This document shows, piece by piece, positions 1 through 7,629 of a stretch of DNA of 14,207 nt. The notes under the pieces were generated by a model, which ran no database searches, had not been told where the DNA came from, and saw nothing but the letters and a program-made list of their open reading frames with translations. The translations under genes were made by a program, and so were the position numbers. The stretch spans positions 1 to 14,207 of the forward strand of contig CAAENW010000269.1 in assembly GCA_900757265.1 (NCBI GenBank). Reading direction: 5' to 3'. The stretch comes from an uncultured Collinsella sp. Lineage in GTDB: Bacteria > Actinomycetota > Coriobacteriia > Coriobacteriales > Coriobacteriaceae. Numbering within the stretch: the first letter of the stretch is position 1; every line of letters starts with the position of its first letter.

Positions 1-44
1 CCCGCGCGACCTTTGCGAAGCAAGGGGGAGCGCGGGGGTTTCTT
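1..44 (+). terminator. Hairpin with T-rich tail, probable intrinsic terminator at window edge
   Basis: CCCGCGC at 1-7 pairs with GCGCGGG at 30-36. A second stem nests inside it (CCTTTGC around 10-16 against GCAAGG around 20-25, GAA loop). A short T-rich run, TTTCTTCT, follows at 39-46. On the plus strand this has the form of a Rho-independent terminator for a gene ending before the window. It could also stop prs transcription arriving on the minus strand, but the bases needed to judge that lie outside the window. Confidence 0.4.
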
Positions 45-85
45 CTGTTCCGACGGCGATGCGCCGGGTTGCAAGGACGATGCGA

Positions 86-1072
86 TTACAGCGCGAAGTC
101 GCCGCCGACGAGCGTGGAGACGGGCTCCTCGTGGTAAACGGCGGAGATGGCCTGAGCGAACTCCTCGGCGACCGAGATGGTCTTGATCTTGCCGCCGACC
201 TCGACGGGGATGGCGTCGGTGACGACGCACTCGACGATGGGGGCATCGTTCAGGCGCTCGATGGCCGGACCGGAGAAGATGCCGTGGGTGGCGCAGACGT
301 AGATGTCGCCGGCGCCCATAGCCTTGAGCTCCTTGACGTTGGCGCACAGGGTGCCAGCGGTGTCGATCATGTCGTCGTTGATGATGCAGGTCTTGCCCTT
401 GATGTCACCGATGATGCCCATGACCTCGGCGGCGTTGTGGCGCGGACGGCCCTTGTGGGCGATGGCCAGGTCGCAGCCGAGCATGTCGGACAGCTTCTTG
501 GCGGCCTTGGCGCGACCCACGTCGGGGGAGACGACAACCAGGTTGTCGGTGTCGAAGTGCATGTCGTTGTAGTACTGGCCAAATAGCGGCAGTGCGGACA
601 GGTGGTTAACCGGGATATCGAAGAAGCCCTGGATCTGGCCCTGGTGCAGGTCGAGGGTGATGATGCGGTTGACGCCGGCCCGCTCGAGCAGGTTGGCGAC
701 GAGGCGGGCGGTGATGGGCTCGCGCGGGCCGGCCTTGCGGTCCTGGCGGGCATAGCCGTAGTGGGTGATAACGGCGGTGATGGAGCGGGCGGATGCGCGC
801 TTGGCAGCGTCGGTGGCGATGAGCAGCTCCATGAGCATGTCGTTGACGTTGCCGCCGGCCACGGACTGAATCAGGAAGACGTCGGCGCCGCGGACGGTCT
901 CGTCGTAGCGGGCGTAAATCTCACCATTGGCGAACTGCTTTAGCGTAAGGCCCGAAAGCTCGACCCCAAGGTACTCAGCAATCTTCTGAGCGAGGGGACG
1001 GTTGGAGGAACCGGAATACACGCGGATGGACTTGCGCATATTCTCCGACTTCTCGGGATCATTAATCGGCAT
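86..1072 (-). CDS. prs: Ribose-phosphate pyrophosphokinase (PRPP synthetase)
   Basis: Cytoplasmic enzyme that transfers pyrophosphate from ATP to ribose 5-phosphate to make PRPP, the precursor of purines, pyrimidines, NAD, histidine and tryptophan. The 328-residue product is about the usual class I length. Family marks seen are SGSSN (20-24), FANGEIYARYDETVRG (47-62), RQDRK (109-113), DLHQGQIQGFFDIPVNHL (141-158) and the PRPP-binding loop DDMIDTAGT (233-241). The ATG at 1072 has AAGGAGA about 8 bases upstream. A second in-frame ATG at codon 12 (1039) has its own GGAG and would begin the protein close to the family's usual N-terminus, so the first 11 residues are uncertain. The gene lies downstream of glmU on the same strand, an order also known in Bacillus, but here a terminator separates them, so prs probably has its own promoter. 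Confidence 0.97.
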   Translation of the reverse strand: MPINDPEKSENMRKSIRVYSGSSNRPLAQKIAEYLGVELSGLTLKQFANGEIYARYDETVRGADVFLIQSVAGGNVNDMLMELLIATDAAKRASARSITAVITHYGYARQDRKAGPREPITARLVANLLERAGVNRIITLDLHQGQIQGFFDIPVNHLSALPLFGQYYNDMHFDTDNLVVVSPDVGRAKAAKKLSDMLGCDLAIAHKGRPRHNAAEVMGIIGDIKGKTCIINDDMIDTAGTLCANVKELKAMGAGDIYVCATHGIFSGPAIERLNDAPIVECVVTDAIPVEVGGKIKTISVAEEFAQAISAVYHEEPVSTLVGGDFAL

Positions 1073-1215
1073 TACCCTTCTCCTTTATACATCGAATGCC
1101 ATATAGATGCCTTGTTGCATTGTAACCGCGCGGCGGGGTTTATCGGGTCCTGATAACGTCTTTACCGCCAACGGACACGAACCGACCACTCATCCGGTTG
1201 CGCAGGTCACGATAG
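1073..1215 (-). promoter_or_regulatory. Leader and probable promoter region of prs
   Basis: This 143-base gap lies between the glmU terminator and prs. Read on the minus strand it contains TACAAT (plus-strand 1119-1124), a good -10 hexamer about 46 bases before the prs start. No convincing -35 box sits 16-18 bases further upstream. The Shine-Dalgarno AAGGAG is at 1081-1086. A promoter is expected because the upstream terminator would otherwise isolate prs; its exact position is a guess. Confidence 0.3.
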
Positions 1216-1249
1216 AAAAAGGAGCCGCCCCCATGGAGCGGCTCCTTTT
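1216..1249 (-). terminator. Strong Rho-independent terminator after glmU
   Basis: A perfect 12-bp stem pairs 1217-1228 with 1238-1249, arms AAAAGGAGCCGC and GCGGCTCCTTTT, around a 9-base loop. On the minus strand the hairpin begins about 16 bases after the glmU stop codon and runs into five T residues. A T run is also present in the other direction, so it could work both ways, but no plus-strand gene ends here. Confidence 0.85.
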
Positions 1250-1264
1250 GTGCTTGGTAAAACG

Positions 1265-2677
1265 TTATACCTCGTCGTCCTCGTGCAGGCGGCGGCGGTA
1301 ATCGGCGGCCCAGCCCTCAATATTTACCTGACGGGCGCGGCCCAGACCGAGCGCGTCTGCCGGGACCGGCTCGGTGATGACGGAGCCAGCGGCCACGAGC
1401 GCGCCGTCGCCGATCTGGGCGGGCGCGACCATCATGGTGTCGGAGCCAATGAAGGCGTCCTTGCCGATGACGGTCTTGTGCTTGTGCACGCCATCGTAGT
1501 TGCAGGTGATGGAGCCCGCGCCCACGTTGACGCCGGAGCCCATGGTGGTGTCGCCGATGTAGGACAGGTGCGGCACCTTTGAGCCCTCGCCGATCGTGGA
1601 CTTCTTGATCTCCACGTGCGTGCCGGCCTTGGATCCGTCGAGCATGTGGGTGCCCGGGCGCAGGTAGGCGCGCGGGCCGCAGTCGACGCCGTTCTCGATG
1701 ACGGCCTCGATGGCGATGGTCTCGTCGATGACGCAGCCGCTGCCGACGGTGGTGTCGGTGAGGCGGCTGTTGGGGCCGAGCTGGCACTCCTCGCCCACGG
1801 TGACGTGGCCGATCAGGTGCGTCTGCGGCCACACGACGGTATCGCGGCCGATAACGGCATCGGGGCCGATCCAGGCCTGCGTGGGGTCGATGAAGGTAAC
1901 GCCCTCGGCCATCCAGTGCTCGTTGATGCGGTCGCGCGCGATGGCGGTGAGCTGTGCGAGCTGGATGCGGCTGTTGACGCCCAGGCCGTCGCGGTAGTCG
2001 TCGCAGTGGAAGATGGAGACAGCCTGGCCGTGGCCCTTGAGGATCTCGAGCATGTCGGGCAGATAGTACTCGGACTGCGCGTTGTCGTTGCCGATCTCGT
2101 TAATGTGGGCGGCGAGCTGCGCGCCGCCAAAGGCGTAGCAGCCGGCGTTGCACTCCAGCAGCGTGGCGGCCTGCTCGGGCGTGCAGTCCTTCTGCTCGAT
2201 GATGCGCTCGATCTGACCATCGGCGCCCAGCTTGATGCGGCCGTAGCCGAAAGGATCGGGCGGGGTCATGGTCATGACGGTGCAGGCGAGCTCGCCGGTG
2301 GCGACGGTTTGCGCGAACTTGGCGACGGTGTCGGCGGTGATGAGCGGCAGGTCGCCGTTGAGCACGACGACGGGGCCTTGCGTGATGCCGCAGACCTCGA
2401 GCGCGACCTTTACGGCGTGGCCGGTGCCCAGGCGCTCGGTCTGCTCGACGCACTCGACCTTGGTGGCGCTGTTGGCGTAGGCGCCGTCGATCAGGGCGCG
2501 CATCTCGTTGGCGTGGCTGCCGATGACGACCACGACGCGGCTGCAGCCGGCCTTGATGGTAGCGTCGACGATCCACTGGACCATGGGCTTGCCCAGGATC
2601 TTGTGCGAAACCTTGCAGTGGTTCGACTTCATGCGGGTGCCCTCGCCGGCAGCGAGGATAATTGCGGTTGCGTCCAT
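1265..2677 (-). CDS. glmU: Bifunctional GlmU: glucosamine-1-phosphate acetyltransferase / GlcNAc-1-phosphate uridylyltransferase
   Basis: Makes UDP-GlcNAc for peptidoglycan in two steps: acetyl transfer from acetyl-CoA to GlcN-1-P, then uridylyl transfer from UTP. The 470-residue product has the N-terminal nucleotidyltransferase domain (about 1-235) with the loop GEGTRMK (11-17) and LNGDLPL (107-113, metal-binding Asp109). The C-terminal part is a left-handed beta-helix of hexapeptide repeats (about 260-450) with RPGTHM, VEIKKS and PHLSYIGD, in which His370 matches the catalytic His of the acetyltransferase, and GAGSITCNYDG. The frame stays open 70 codons upstream, but the ATG at 2677 gives the family N-terminus (MDATAIILAAGEGTRM) and has AGGAG 5 bases before it. 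It is divergent from the ECF genes and followed by a strong terminator. The tail HEDDEV is acidic. Confidence 0.97.
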   Translation of the reverse strand: MDATAIILAAGEGTRMKSNHCKVSHKILGKPMVQWIVDATIKAGCSRVVVVIGSHANEMRALIDGAYANSATKVECVEQTERLGTGHAVKVALEVCGITQGPVVVLNGDLPLITADTVAKFAQTVATGELACTVMTMTPPDPFGYGRIKLGADGQIERIIEQKDCTPEQAATLLECNAGCYAFGGAQLAAHINEIGNDNAQSEYYLPDMLEILKGHGQAVSIFHCDDYRDGLGVNSRIQLAQLTAIARDRINEHWMAEGVTFIDPTQAWIGPDAVIGRDTVVWPQTHLIGHVTVGEECQLGPNSRLTDTTVGSGCVIDETIAIEAVIENGVDCGPRAYLRPGTHMLDGSKAGTHVEIKKSTIGEGSKVPHLSYIGDTTMGSGVNVGAGSITCNYDGVHKHKTVIGKDAFIGSDTMMVAPAQIGDGALVAAGSVITEPVPADALGLGRARQVNIEGWAADYRRRLHEDDEV

Positions 2678-2709
2678 GTGATCTCCTGTTACGTTATAGA
2701 GACGTGTGC

Positions 2710-2737
2710 TTGGAAACGATACACGGCGCAATATGAT
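2710..2737 (+). promoter_or_regulatory. Candidate sigma-70-type promoter for the ecfT-ecfA unit
   Basis: TTGGAA at 2710-2715 and TATGAT at 2732-2737 are separated by 16 bases, close to the consensus -35/-10 arrangement. The site lies in the divergent gap between glmU and ecfT. It would leave an untranslated leader of about 125 bases before the proposed GTG start. This rests on sequence match only. Confidence 0.35.
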
Positions 2738-2870
2738 ACCGCAGGCATATGACGAGCGCGTAACGATTGGTTTGCGGCGGTTGAGGCTTGCGCCGCCGGC
2801 GTGGCGTTTGCACTGCGTACGTGCGGCGTTGGCGGTGCTGCGGAGCTGTTGTTTGAGCGAGGGGACGGGG

Positions 2871-3764
2871 GTGCCCGTGGACAACATACGAGAGGAGTTT
2901 GGCGGCGAGCCCGTCGCGGCATTCTCGATGTCGCATCCGGCTGTGCCGGCACTCTATATAGTGCTGGCGCTGGGGCTCACTATGTTCTCGATGCAGCCGG
3001 TACTGATTGCGCTGTCACTTGCGGGCGGGCTGGCGTATGGATTTGCGACGCGTGGGGCTGCCCGCACGCTGGGCGCGCTCCGCTGGCAGCTGCCGGTGAT
3101 TTTGATCGTCGCGGTGCTCAATCCGCTGTTTAGCGCCTCGGGCTCGACGGAGCTGTTCCGTATTGGCATGCGCGCGGTGTATCTGGAGAGCATGGTATAC
3201 GGCCTGTGCATGGGCGGGCTGTTTGTGGCGAGCGTGCTGTGGTTTGAGGCGGCGGCGTCGATGCTCGAATACGACAAGGTGCTCGCGCTGCTGGGCAATG
3301 CCGCACCGGTGATTGCGCTCATGATCTCGATGTGCATGAGGCTTATCCCGCAGTTTTTGCGCCGCGGTCGTACGGTGTTGGCGGTGCAGGATGCGATTGA
3401 TGTGCCGGGCCGCGCGCCGGCCGACCCCGTGCGCTCGCGCTTGCGGGCGTCGAGCGTGTTGATGGGCTGGGGCATGGAAGATTCGCTGGAGCGTGCGGAC
3501 GCGATGCGCTCGCGCGGGTGGGGTGCCGCGACGCGTCGTACGACGTATGCGCGGTATCGACTGGGGTGCAGCGACGTTGCCGCGCTGGTCGGGCTCGCGC
3601 TGCTTGGTGCTGCCGCGGTGGCGGCGGCGTGGACCGCGACGACGCAGTATTCGTTTTACCCGCAGCTTTCGGTGCCGGCGCCGTGGCCTGGCTATATTGT
3701 GTACGCGGCTTGGATGGTGTTGCCCTGTGTGCTGCACGCGATTGACGAGAAGAGGTTTGGCTGA
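2871..3764 (+). CDS. ecfT: ECF transporter transmembrane subunit (EcfT)
   Basis: The membrane scaffold of an energy-coupling-factor vitamin or metal importer. It joins the two ATPase units to a substrate-binding S protein. The product is about 297 residues with hydrophobic stretches near the N-terminus (ALYIVLALGLTMF), in the middle and at the C-terminus. The cytoplasmic coupling region ends in ADAMRSRGWG, the Arg-Gly signature of EcfT that contacts the ATPases. The start is uncertain. GTG at 2871 has GAGGGGAC at a good distance, GTG at 2877 is also in frame, and ATG at 2928 would begin just before the first helix but lacks a well-placed ribosome site. Codons further upstream look non-coding (many Arg and Cys). 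The stop overlaps the next gene's ATG by one base, implying translational coupling. Confidence 0.87.
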   Translation: MPVDNIREEFGGEPVAAFSMSHPAVPALYIVLALGLTMFSMQPVLIALSLAGGLAYGFATRGAARTLGALRWQLPVILIVAVLNPLFSASGSTELFRIGMRAVYLESMVYGLCMGGLFVASVLWFEAAASMLEYDKVLALLGNAAPVIALMISMCMRLIPQFLRRGRTVLAVQDAIDVPGRAPADPVRSRLRASSVLMGWGMEDSLERADAMRSRGWGAATRRTTYARYRLGCSDVAALVGLALLGAAAVAAAWTATTQYSFYPQLSVPAPWPGYIVYAAWMVLPCVLHAIDEKRFG

Positions 3765-5407
3765 TGACCCGGTTGGATAACTGCTCGGTAACGGGCGGGG
3801 CGTGCGGCTCCGATGTGCCTGCGATTGAGGTGCGGGGCCTGAGCTTTACCTACCCCGGGGCTGATGCTGCGGTACTCGACGAGCTCGACTGGTCTGTTCC
3901 CCAAGGTGCGTTTGCACTGCTGGTTGGTGGTACTGGGTCGGGCAAATCGACGCTACTCTCGCTGCTCAAGCCCGAGATCGCTCCGGCGGGCGAGCGCACT
4001 GGTGATGCGCGCGTGCTGGGCGAGAACGTTGCCGACATGGACGTGCGGGCATCGGCGGAGCGCGTGGGCTATGTGTTCCAGGATCCCGAGAACCAGATCG
4101 TGTGCGAAACCGTGTGGCACGAGATGGCGTTTGGCCTGGAAAATCTGGGTATGTCGCGCGACGAGATGCGCCGTCGCGTAGCCGAGACCAGCTATTTCTT
4201 TGGGCTGGAGGATTGGCTCCACCGCGATACCGATACACTTTCGGGCGGACGCAAGCAGCTGCTGTCGTTGGCGGCCGTGCTGGCCTTGCGCCCGCGCGTG
4301 CTGCTGCTCGACGAGCCCACGTCCCAGCTCGATCCTGTTGCCGAGAAAAATTTTCTGCACGCGCTGTTTCGCGTGAACCGTGAGTTGGGCTGCACGGTTG
4401 TTGTGGCTACGCATCAACCGCGCCCAATGCTCGAGTATGCGACGTGTGCGTACCGGATTGAGGACGGTCGCGTGCGCGAGGTGGCGGATATGGCTTCTTT
4501 GGGACACCGAGAATCGCTGTTTTCCGACGACATGTTGGGGTGGGGTGCCGTCCGATGTGCAAAAAACGGAGTATTCAGCAGGCGTGAGGACAATTTGGGC
4601 TCTCTGGAGCCGCCCGGGGACGTATCGAGCGCGAAAAAAAGCTCGGAATTGGACAAATCATCCGAATTTGTGGCGCAAACGTCGCTCGAGAACGGCTCGG
4701 AAGCCTTCCCACGCACGGATGGAGGCAGAATACTCCAAAAAATGCACGGCGGGTCGGCTACCACCCTGTCGGAAGGCTGGTTTCGCTACGATCGCGTTGG
4801 CGGTTGGGTGCTGCGCGGGCTCGATGCGTCGTTTTCGGCTGGCGCGGTGCATGCAGTCGTGGGCGGAAACGGCTGCGGCAAGTCGACGATGCTTTCGGTG
4901 CTGGCCAAGACTGCCAAGCTGCAGCGTGGCCGTATGGTGCGCGGGGCGGCCTCGGCTGCGCTGCTGCCGCAGAACCCCAAGGCCCTGCTGGTTGCCGAGA
5001 CGGTTCGCGATGAGCTGATGGAATGGGCCTCGACCTGCGGATATGACGAGAACTTGGCGCGGGAGCGTGCGGCGCAACTGGGATTGGACGGCCTGGAGAC
5101 GCGCCACCCATACGATCTTTCGGGCGGACAGCGCCAGCTGCTTGCGTTGGCAAAGCTGCTGCTGATCGGCCCCGAGCTGCTGTTGCTTGATGAGCCCACC
5201 AAGGGCCTTGACCTGGAAAGCCGCCGCACCATCGCCCGCGCCCTGCGTGACCATGCGAAGGCTGGCGGCACCGTCATCATGGCTACGCACGACCTGGACT
5301 TTGCCGAGCAGGTCGCTGACGAAATCGCCATGATGTTTGACGGCGAGATCGCCTGCGTGGAGCCTCCCGCCGACTTCTTTGCCGACAACGTGTTTTATAG
5401 GGCGTGA
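3764..5407 (+). CDS. ECF transporter double ATPase (EcfA1-EcfA2 fusion)
   Basis: Two complete ABC ATPase domains in one 547-residue chain; each normally comes as a separate EcfA protein. Domain 1 (about 20-250) has Walker A GGTGSGKST (55-63), the EcfA-type Q-loop FQDPENQI (105-112), signature LSGGRKQL (159-166), Walker B with Glu184 and switch His217. Domain 2 (about 335-535) has Walker A GGNGCGKST (367-375), Q-loop Gln403, signature LSGGQRQL (452-459), Walker B with Glu477 and His509. All catalytic residues are present in both halves, so both sites should hydrolyse ATP. The start ATG overlaps the ecfT stop and AGAAGAGG lies just upstream. The joint between domains (about 258-330) is Ser-, Glu- and Lys-rich, of low complexity, and bounded in the DNA by inverted repeats (see the repeat at 4558-4746). 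No S gene is adjacent; the nearest is at 11119. Confidence 0.93.
   Translation: MTRLDNCSVTGGACGSDVPAIEVRGLSFTYPGADAAVLDELDWSVPQGAFALLVGGTGSGKSTLLSLLKPEIAPAGERTGDARVLGENVADMDVRASAERVGYVFQDPENQIVCETVWHEMAFGLENLGMSRDEMRRRVAETSYFFGLEDWLHRDTDTLSGGRKQLLSLAAVLALRPRVLLLDEPTSQLDPVAEKNFLHALFRVNRELGCTVVVATHQPRPMLEYATCAYRIEDGRVREVADMASLGHRESLFSDDMLGWGAVRCAKNGVFSRREDNLGSLEPPGDVSSAKKSSELDKSSEFVAQTSLENGSEAFPRTDGGRILQKMHGGSATTLSEGWFRYDRVGGWVLRGLDASFSAGAVHAVVGGNGCGKSTMLSVLAKTAKLQRGRMVRGAASAALLPQNPKALLVAETVRDELMEWASTCGYDENLARERAAQLGLDGLETRHPYDLSGGQRQLLALAKLLLIGPELLLLDEPTKGLDLESRRTIARALRDHAKAGGTVIMATHDLDFAEQVADEIAMMFDGEIACVEPPADFFADNVFYRA
4558..4746. repeat. Inverted-repeat-bounded segment inside the ATPase linker
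   Basis: GGAGTATTC at 4568-4576 is repeated in inverse form as GAATACTCC at 4728-4736. Both arms are flanked outside by a run of six A and then TGCA (4558-4561 and 4743-4746). The segment is AT-richer than the surrounding gene, contains further small hairpins (GGGCTC-TCT-GGAGCC near 4597-4611), and stays in frame. It encodes residues about 265-328, exactly the stretch between the two ATPase domains. It may be a small mobile or repetitive element captured as a protein linker. A neutral, fast-evolving linker with a chance palindrome is the alternative. Confidence 0.4.
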
Positions 5408-5418
5408 GCAGGCTCACG
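5403..5418. terminator. Short hairpin at the convergent ends of ecfA and luxR
   Basis: CGTGAG at 5403-5408 pairs with CTCACG at 5413-5418 around CAGG, overlapping the ATPase stop codon. The two convergent genes are only 24 bases apart. No T run follows on either strand, so it is at best a weak terminator. Confidence 0.2.
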
Positions 5419-5431
5419 GGCGAGAGCGGAC

Positions 5432-6214
5432 TTACTGCTTGAGCGCCGTGTACTGCTGAAGGAGCGCCATGAGCCCAACGCGGCTGTTGACCTGTGTTTT
5501 TCGAAAGATGTTCTCCAGATGCTTTTTAACGGTGCCGGTGCTGATGGAGAGCTCTTCGGCGATGGCTGCATTGTCCATGCCCGATAACACGCAACGACAC
5601 ACATCAATCTCGCGTGCCGAGACATCGTAGTCGTGAGCAAATACGATCTCCGACGAACTGCGGTCGGCTCGTACGCGCCATTTGGATAGTCGGTTCGTGA
5701 GGTGCGGTTCGATGAGTTCAAGGATCTGAACTTCACGATCGGTAAAGTCACCTTCTTCTTTCTTGCGATTGAGATTGAGCGATCCCAAAAAGCCCTCGTC
5801 ATTAAAGAAGCTGACGTTGACGACGTGACGGCCGCCAAGATAATCCTTCATATAGCTGCTGTCGATATCGCCGGGGCTGAGCTGGTCGGACTCCCGCAGC
5901 ACCGTCGAGCGCGTAAGCTTGTGCTGTGCGACGATCATGTCCTGTTGCCAGTACTTTTCGGTGTAGAGCTCGAGCATCCCGGCGGGGACATCGATACCAA
6001 GGGGGTCAAGAAAGACGCGTGTTTTCCATTCTTGCGGGGTGGTCACAAGATTTTTGGAGAGATCGCTCAGAAAAAATGCAGCTGACTCATAGGGGATGAG
6101 AAAACGCAGCTTTTTGAGGACGGTCGAGCGAAACTCGCGGTCATTGTCGATGGAATTAATCGAAAGTACAAGATCGTTTAAGCAGAGCCATTCGGAATCG
6201 GACAGAAAGCTCAA
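5432..6214 (-). CDS. LuxR-type transcriptional regulator with GAF-like sensor domain
   Basis: A 260-residue DNA-binding regulator. The C-terminal 65 residues are a LuxR/FixJ helix-turn-helix: VSAREIDVCRCVLSGMDN (198-215), then AIAEELSISTGTVKKHLENIF (217-237). The N-terminal part (about 10-175) looks like a GAF-type sensing fold, ending in GFLGSLNLNR...FTDREVQILELIEPHL. No phospho-acceptor receiver domain or membrane helix is visible, so a small-molecule ligand is more likely than a kinase. The start is TTG at 6214, chosen because CGGAGGT lies 4 bases before it on the minus strand and no ATG in frame is as well placed. It is divergent from the MFS-amidohydrolase series, the usual arrangement for a regulator controlling its neighbours. 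The ligand is unknown. Confidence 0.9.
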   Translation of the reverse strand: MSFLSDSEWLCLNDLVLSINSIDNDREFRSTVLKKLRFLIPYESAAFFLSDLSKNLVTTPQEWKTRVFLDPLGIDVPAGMLELYTEKYWQQDMIVAQHKLTRSTVLRESDQLSPGDIDSSYMKDYLGGRHVVNVSFFNDEGFLGSLNLNRKKEEGDFTDREVQILELIEPHLTNRLSKWRVRADRSSSEIVFAHDYDVSAREIDVCRCVLSGMDNAAIAEELSISTGTVKKHLENIFRKTQVNSRVGLMALLQQYTALKQ

Positions 6215-6415
6215 GATGACCTCCGATGATATTGCGTAGTGGTTTAGCTGGTATTTTAGTTAATTTGCGTAGAGATGCTACTCCTTTTTTCGAACGATGA
6301 TAAGTCGCAAGCCGAATGGTTTCGGTAAGGGGCCAATCGCAAAATATGAACACCGAAGAGCCAGGGCCCGGTTCTCCAAGCTGTTCGATTACTTCGACTA
6401 ATTAAAGGAGTCATC
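6215..6415. promoter_or_regulatory. Divergent control region between luxR-type gene and MFS gene
   Basis: This 201-base gap must hold both promoters. Two direct copies of TTGCGTAG lie at 6232-6239 and 6265-6272, 33 bases apart. Further along, CGCAA (the inverse of TTGCG) lies at 6306-6310 and 6338-6342, 32 bases apart. The spacing of about three helical turns suits cooperative binding by the adjacent regulator. A plus-strand -10-like TATGAA at 6345-6350 lacks a good -35, which is usual for an activator-dependent promoter. AAAGGAG at 6402-6408 serves the MFS start. The operator and promoter assignments are inference from pattern. Confidence 0.4.
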
Positions 6416-7627
6416 ATGGAAGAGAAGCTTCCTTCATGGCGTTGGGCGATTGTTTCAGTCGTTTGCTTGCTGTGCTTTATGGCTAACTACATGCAGTATC
6501 AGGTCTCAGCACTCGCCGTCGAGGTCATGCCTATGCTCAATATCGATACCGTCGGCTTTTCGATGCTGTTCCTCGTTCCTATGCTTACCGCCGTTTTCTT
6601 CTCAATTCCGCTGGGTGCCCTTGGTGACCGTATCGGTTCTAAGAAAGTTGTCACGGTTTGCACCGCAATTTCGGTTGCCGGCGGTTTTCTCCGCTGCTTT
6701 ACGCTCGATTCGTTCACGATGCAGATGGCATCGATGTTCCTGATTGGCATGGGAATCTCGGCGCTCAACGCCAACCTCATCAAGGTGCTCGGCACCTGGT
6801 TCCGTGAACAGACTGGTTTCGCCATGGGCTTGTTCTACGCGGCTTCGTGCGTTGCCATCGTTGTCGCTCAGATCTGTGCTGGCTTGTTCGGCAGCGTCTT
6901 TAACTCTTATATGGTCGCCGCTGTCGTCATGACCATCTCCTGGGTTCTTTGGATCGTGCTTGACCGGGATGTTCCCGAGGGGCAATCGCTCCCCGAGCCC
7001 GAGCCCGTGCTCGACTACCTCAAGGTTGCTATCAAGAGTCCTGGCGTATGGCTAATCTCCGTTGGCGTCGGTTTTGGACTTGCTTCTACCACTGCCTATG
7101 CCGGTTTCCTGCCTCAGGCGCTTCAGCTTGGCAAGGGTATAGACGTCGCTACTGCTGGTTTCATGGCCGCAATTGTTACTGTCGGCAGTTTTTTTGGCTG
7201 CATCGTGGGGCCTGCGTTCTGCGATAAGCTTGGCAAATTCAAGGGTTTTCTCATCGTCACTACTCTCATCGGTGCCATATCGATGTTCGTGACGTGGTAC
7301 ACCCCGGTCGGCTTCCTTCTGTGGACGATTTTGGTCATCAATGGCTTCTTTACCGCCATCAACGGCCCGATTATGCAGTCCATGCCTGTTCTCCTTCCCG
7401 AGATTGGTGATAAGTATGCCGGTTCCGCTGGCGGTATCGTGGGCACCATCTCCCTGCTCATGAGCTATTTCCTGCCTATCGGTATCTCTGCCATTGCCGG
7501 TGCCGACTACACTATGAACATGGGTCTCGAGAGTTTCTGCTTCCTGCTTTCCGTGGTTCCGGTTTTCTTCCTGCCCGAGCTCGGTCGCAAGGCCATGCAG
7601 GCCGCCGTCGCTAAGGACAGTGAGTAG
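6416..7627 (+). CDS. MFS transporter, first paralogue of the cassette
   Basis: A 403-residue major facilitator membrane protein with about 12 hydrophobic segments, beginning at residue 10 (WAIVSVVCLLCFMANYMQYQ). The loop between helices 2 and 3 carries MFS motif A, GALGDRIGSKK (67-77). FMANYMQYQVSALA in helix 1 closely matches FAANYAQYQVSGLA in the second MFS protein of this cassette, and both have IKSPGVWLI or IKMPMVWLV and QSMPVLLPEI or QSLPYMLPEV at equivalent places, so the two are paralogues. The ATG at 6416 follows AAAGGAG by 7 bases. The amidohydrolase starts 2 bases after its stop, which implies co-transcription. The likely role is uptake of the amidohydrolase substrate or export of its product; the substrate cannot be read from sequence. 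Confidence 0.92.
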   Translation: MEEKLPSWRWAIVSVVCLLCFMANYMQYQVSALAVEVMPMLNIDTVGFSMLFLVPMLTAVFFSIPLGALGDRIGSKKVVTVCTAISVAGGFLRCFTLDSFTMQMASMFLIGMGISALNANLIKVLGTWFREQTGFAMGLFYAASCVAIVVAQICAGLFGSVFNSYMVAAVVMTISWVLWIVLDRDVPEGQSLPEPEPVLDYLKVAIKSPGVWLISVGVGFGLASTTAYAGFLPQALQLGKGIDVATAGFMAAIVTVGSFFGCIVGPAFCDKLGKFKGFLIVTTLIGAISMFVTWYTPVGFLLWTILVINGFFTAINGPIMQSMPVLLPEIGDKYAGSAGGIVGTISLLMSYFLPIGISAIAGADYTMNMGLESFCFLLSVVPVFFLPELGRKAMQAAVAKDSE

Positions 7628-7629
7628 CC

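Noticed and set aside
59..943. Long open frames on the plus strand opposite prs
   Set aside because: They are antisense shadows in G+C-rich DNA; their translations are Asp-, Gly- and Val-rich without motifs, whereas the minus-strand prs is a complete known enzyme.
1616..2752. A 378-codon plus-strand open frame opposite glmU
   Set aside because: It is the antisense shadow of glmU with biased low-complexity composition and no ribosome-binding site; GlmU itself is intact.
2706..2870. N-terminal extension of EcfT to the ATG at 2706
   Set aside because: The added 55 residues are Arg- and Cys-rich and overlap a likely promoter; GTG 2871 has a better ribosome site.
2678..2887. N-terminal extension of GlmU by 70 codons
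   Set aside because: The extra residues precede the family's normal N-terminus, look non-coding, and the internal ATG at 2677 has a good Shine-Dalgarno sequence.
4558..4746. A frameshift or gene boundary between two separate EcfA genes
   Set aside because: The frame remains open throughout, with no stop and no ribosome site before domain 2, so this is a true fusion.
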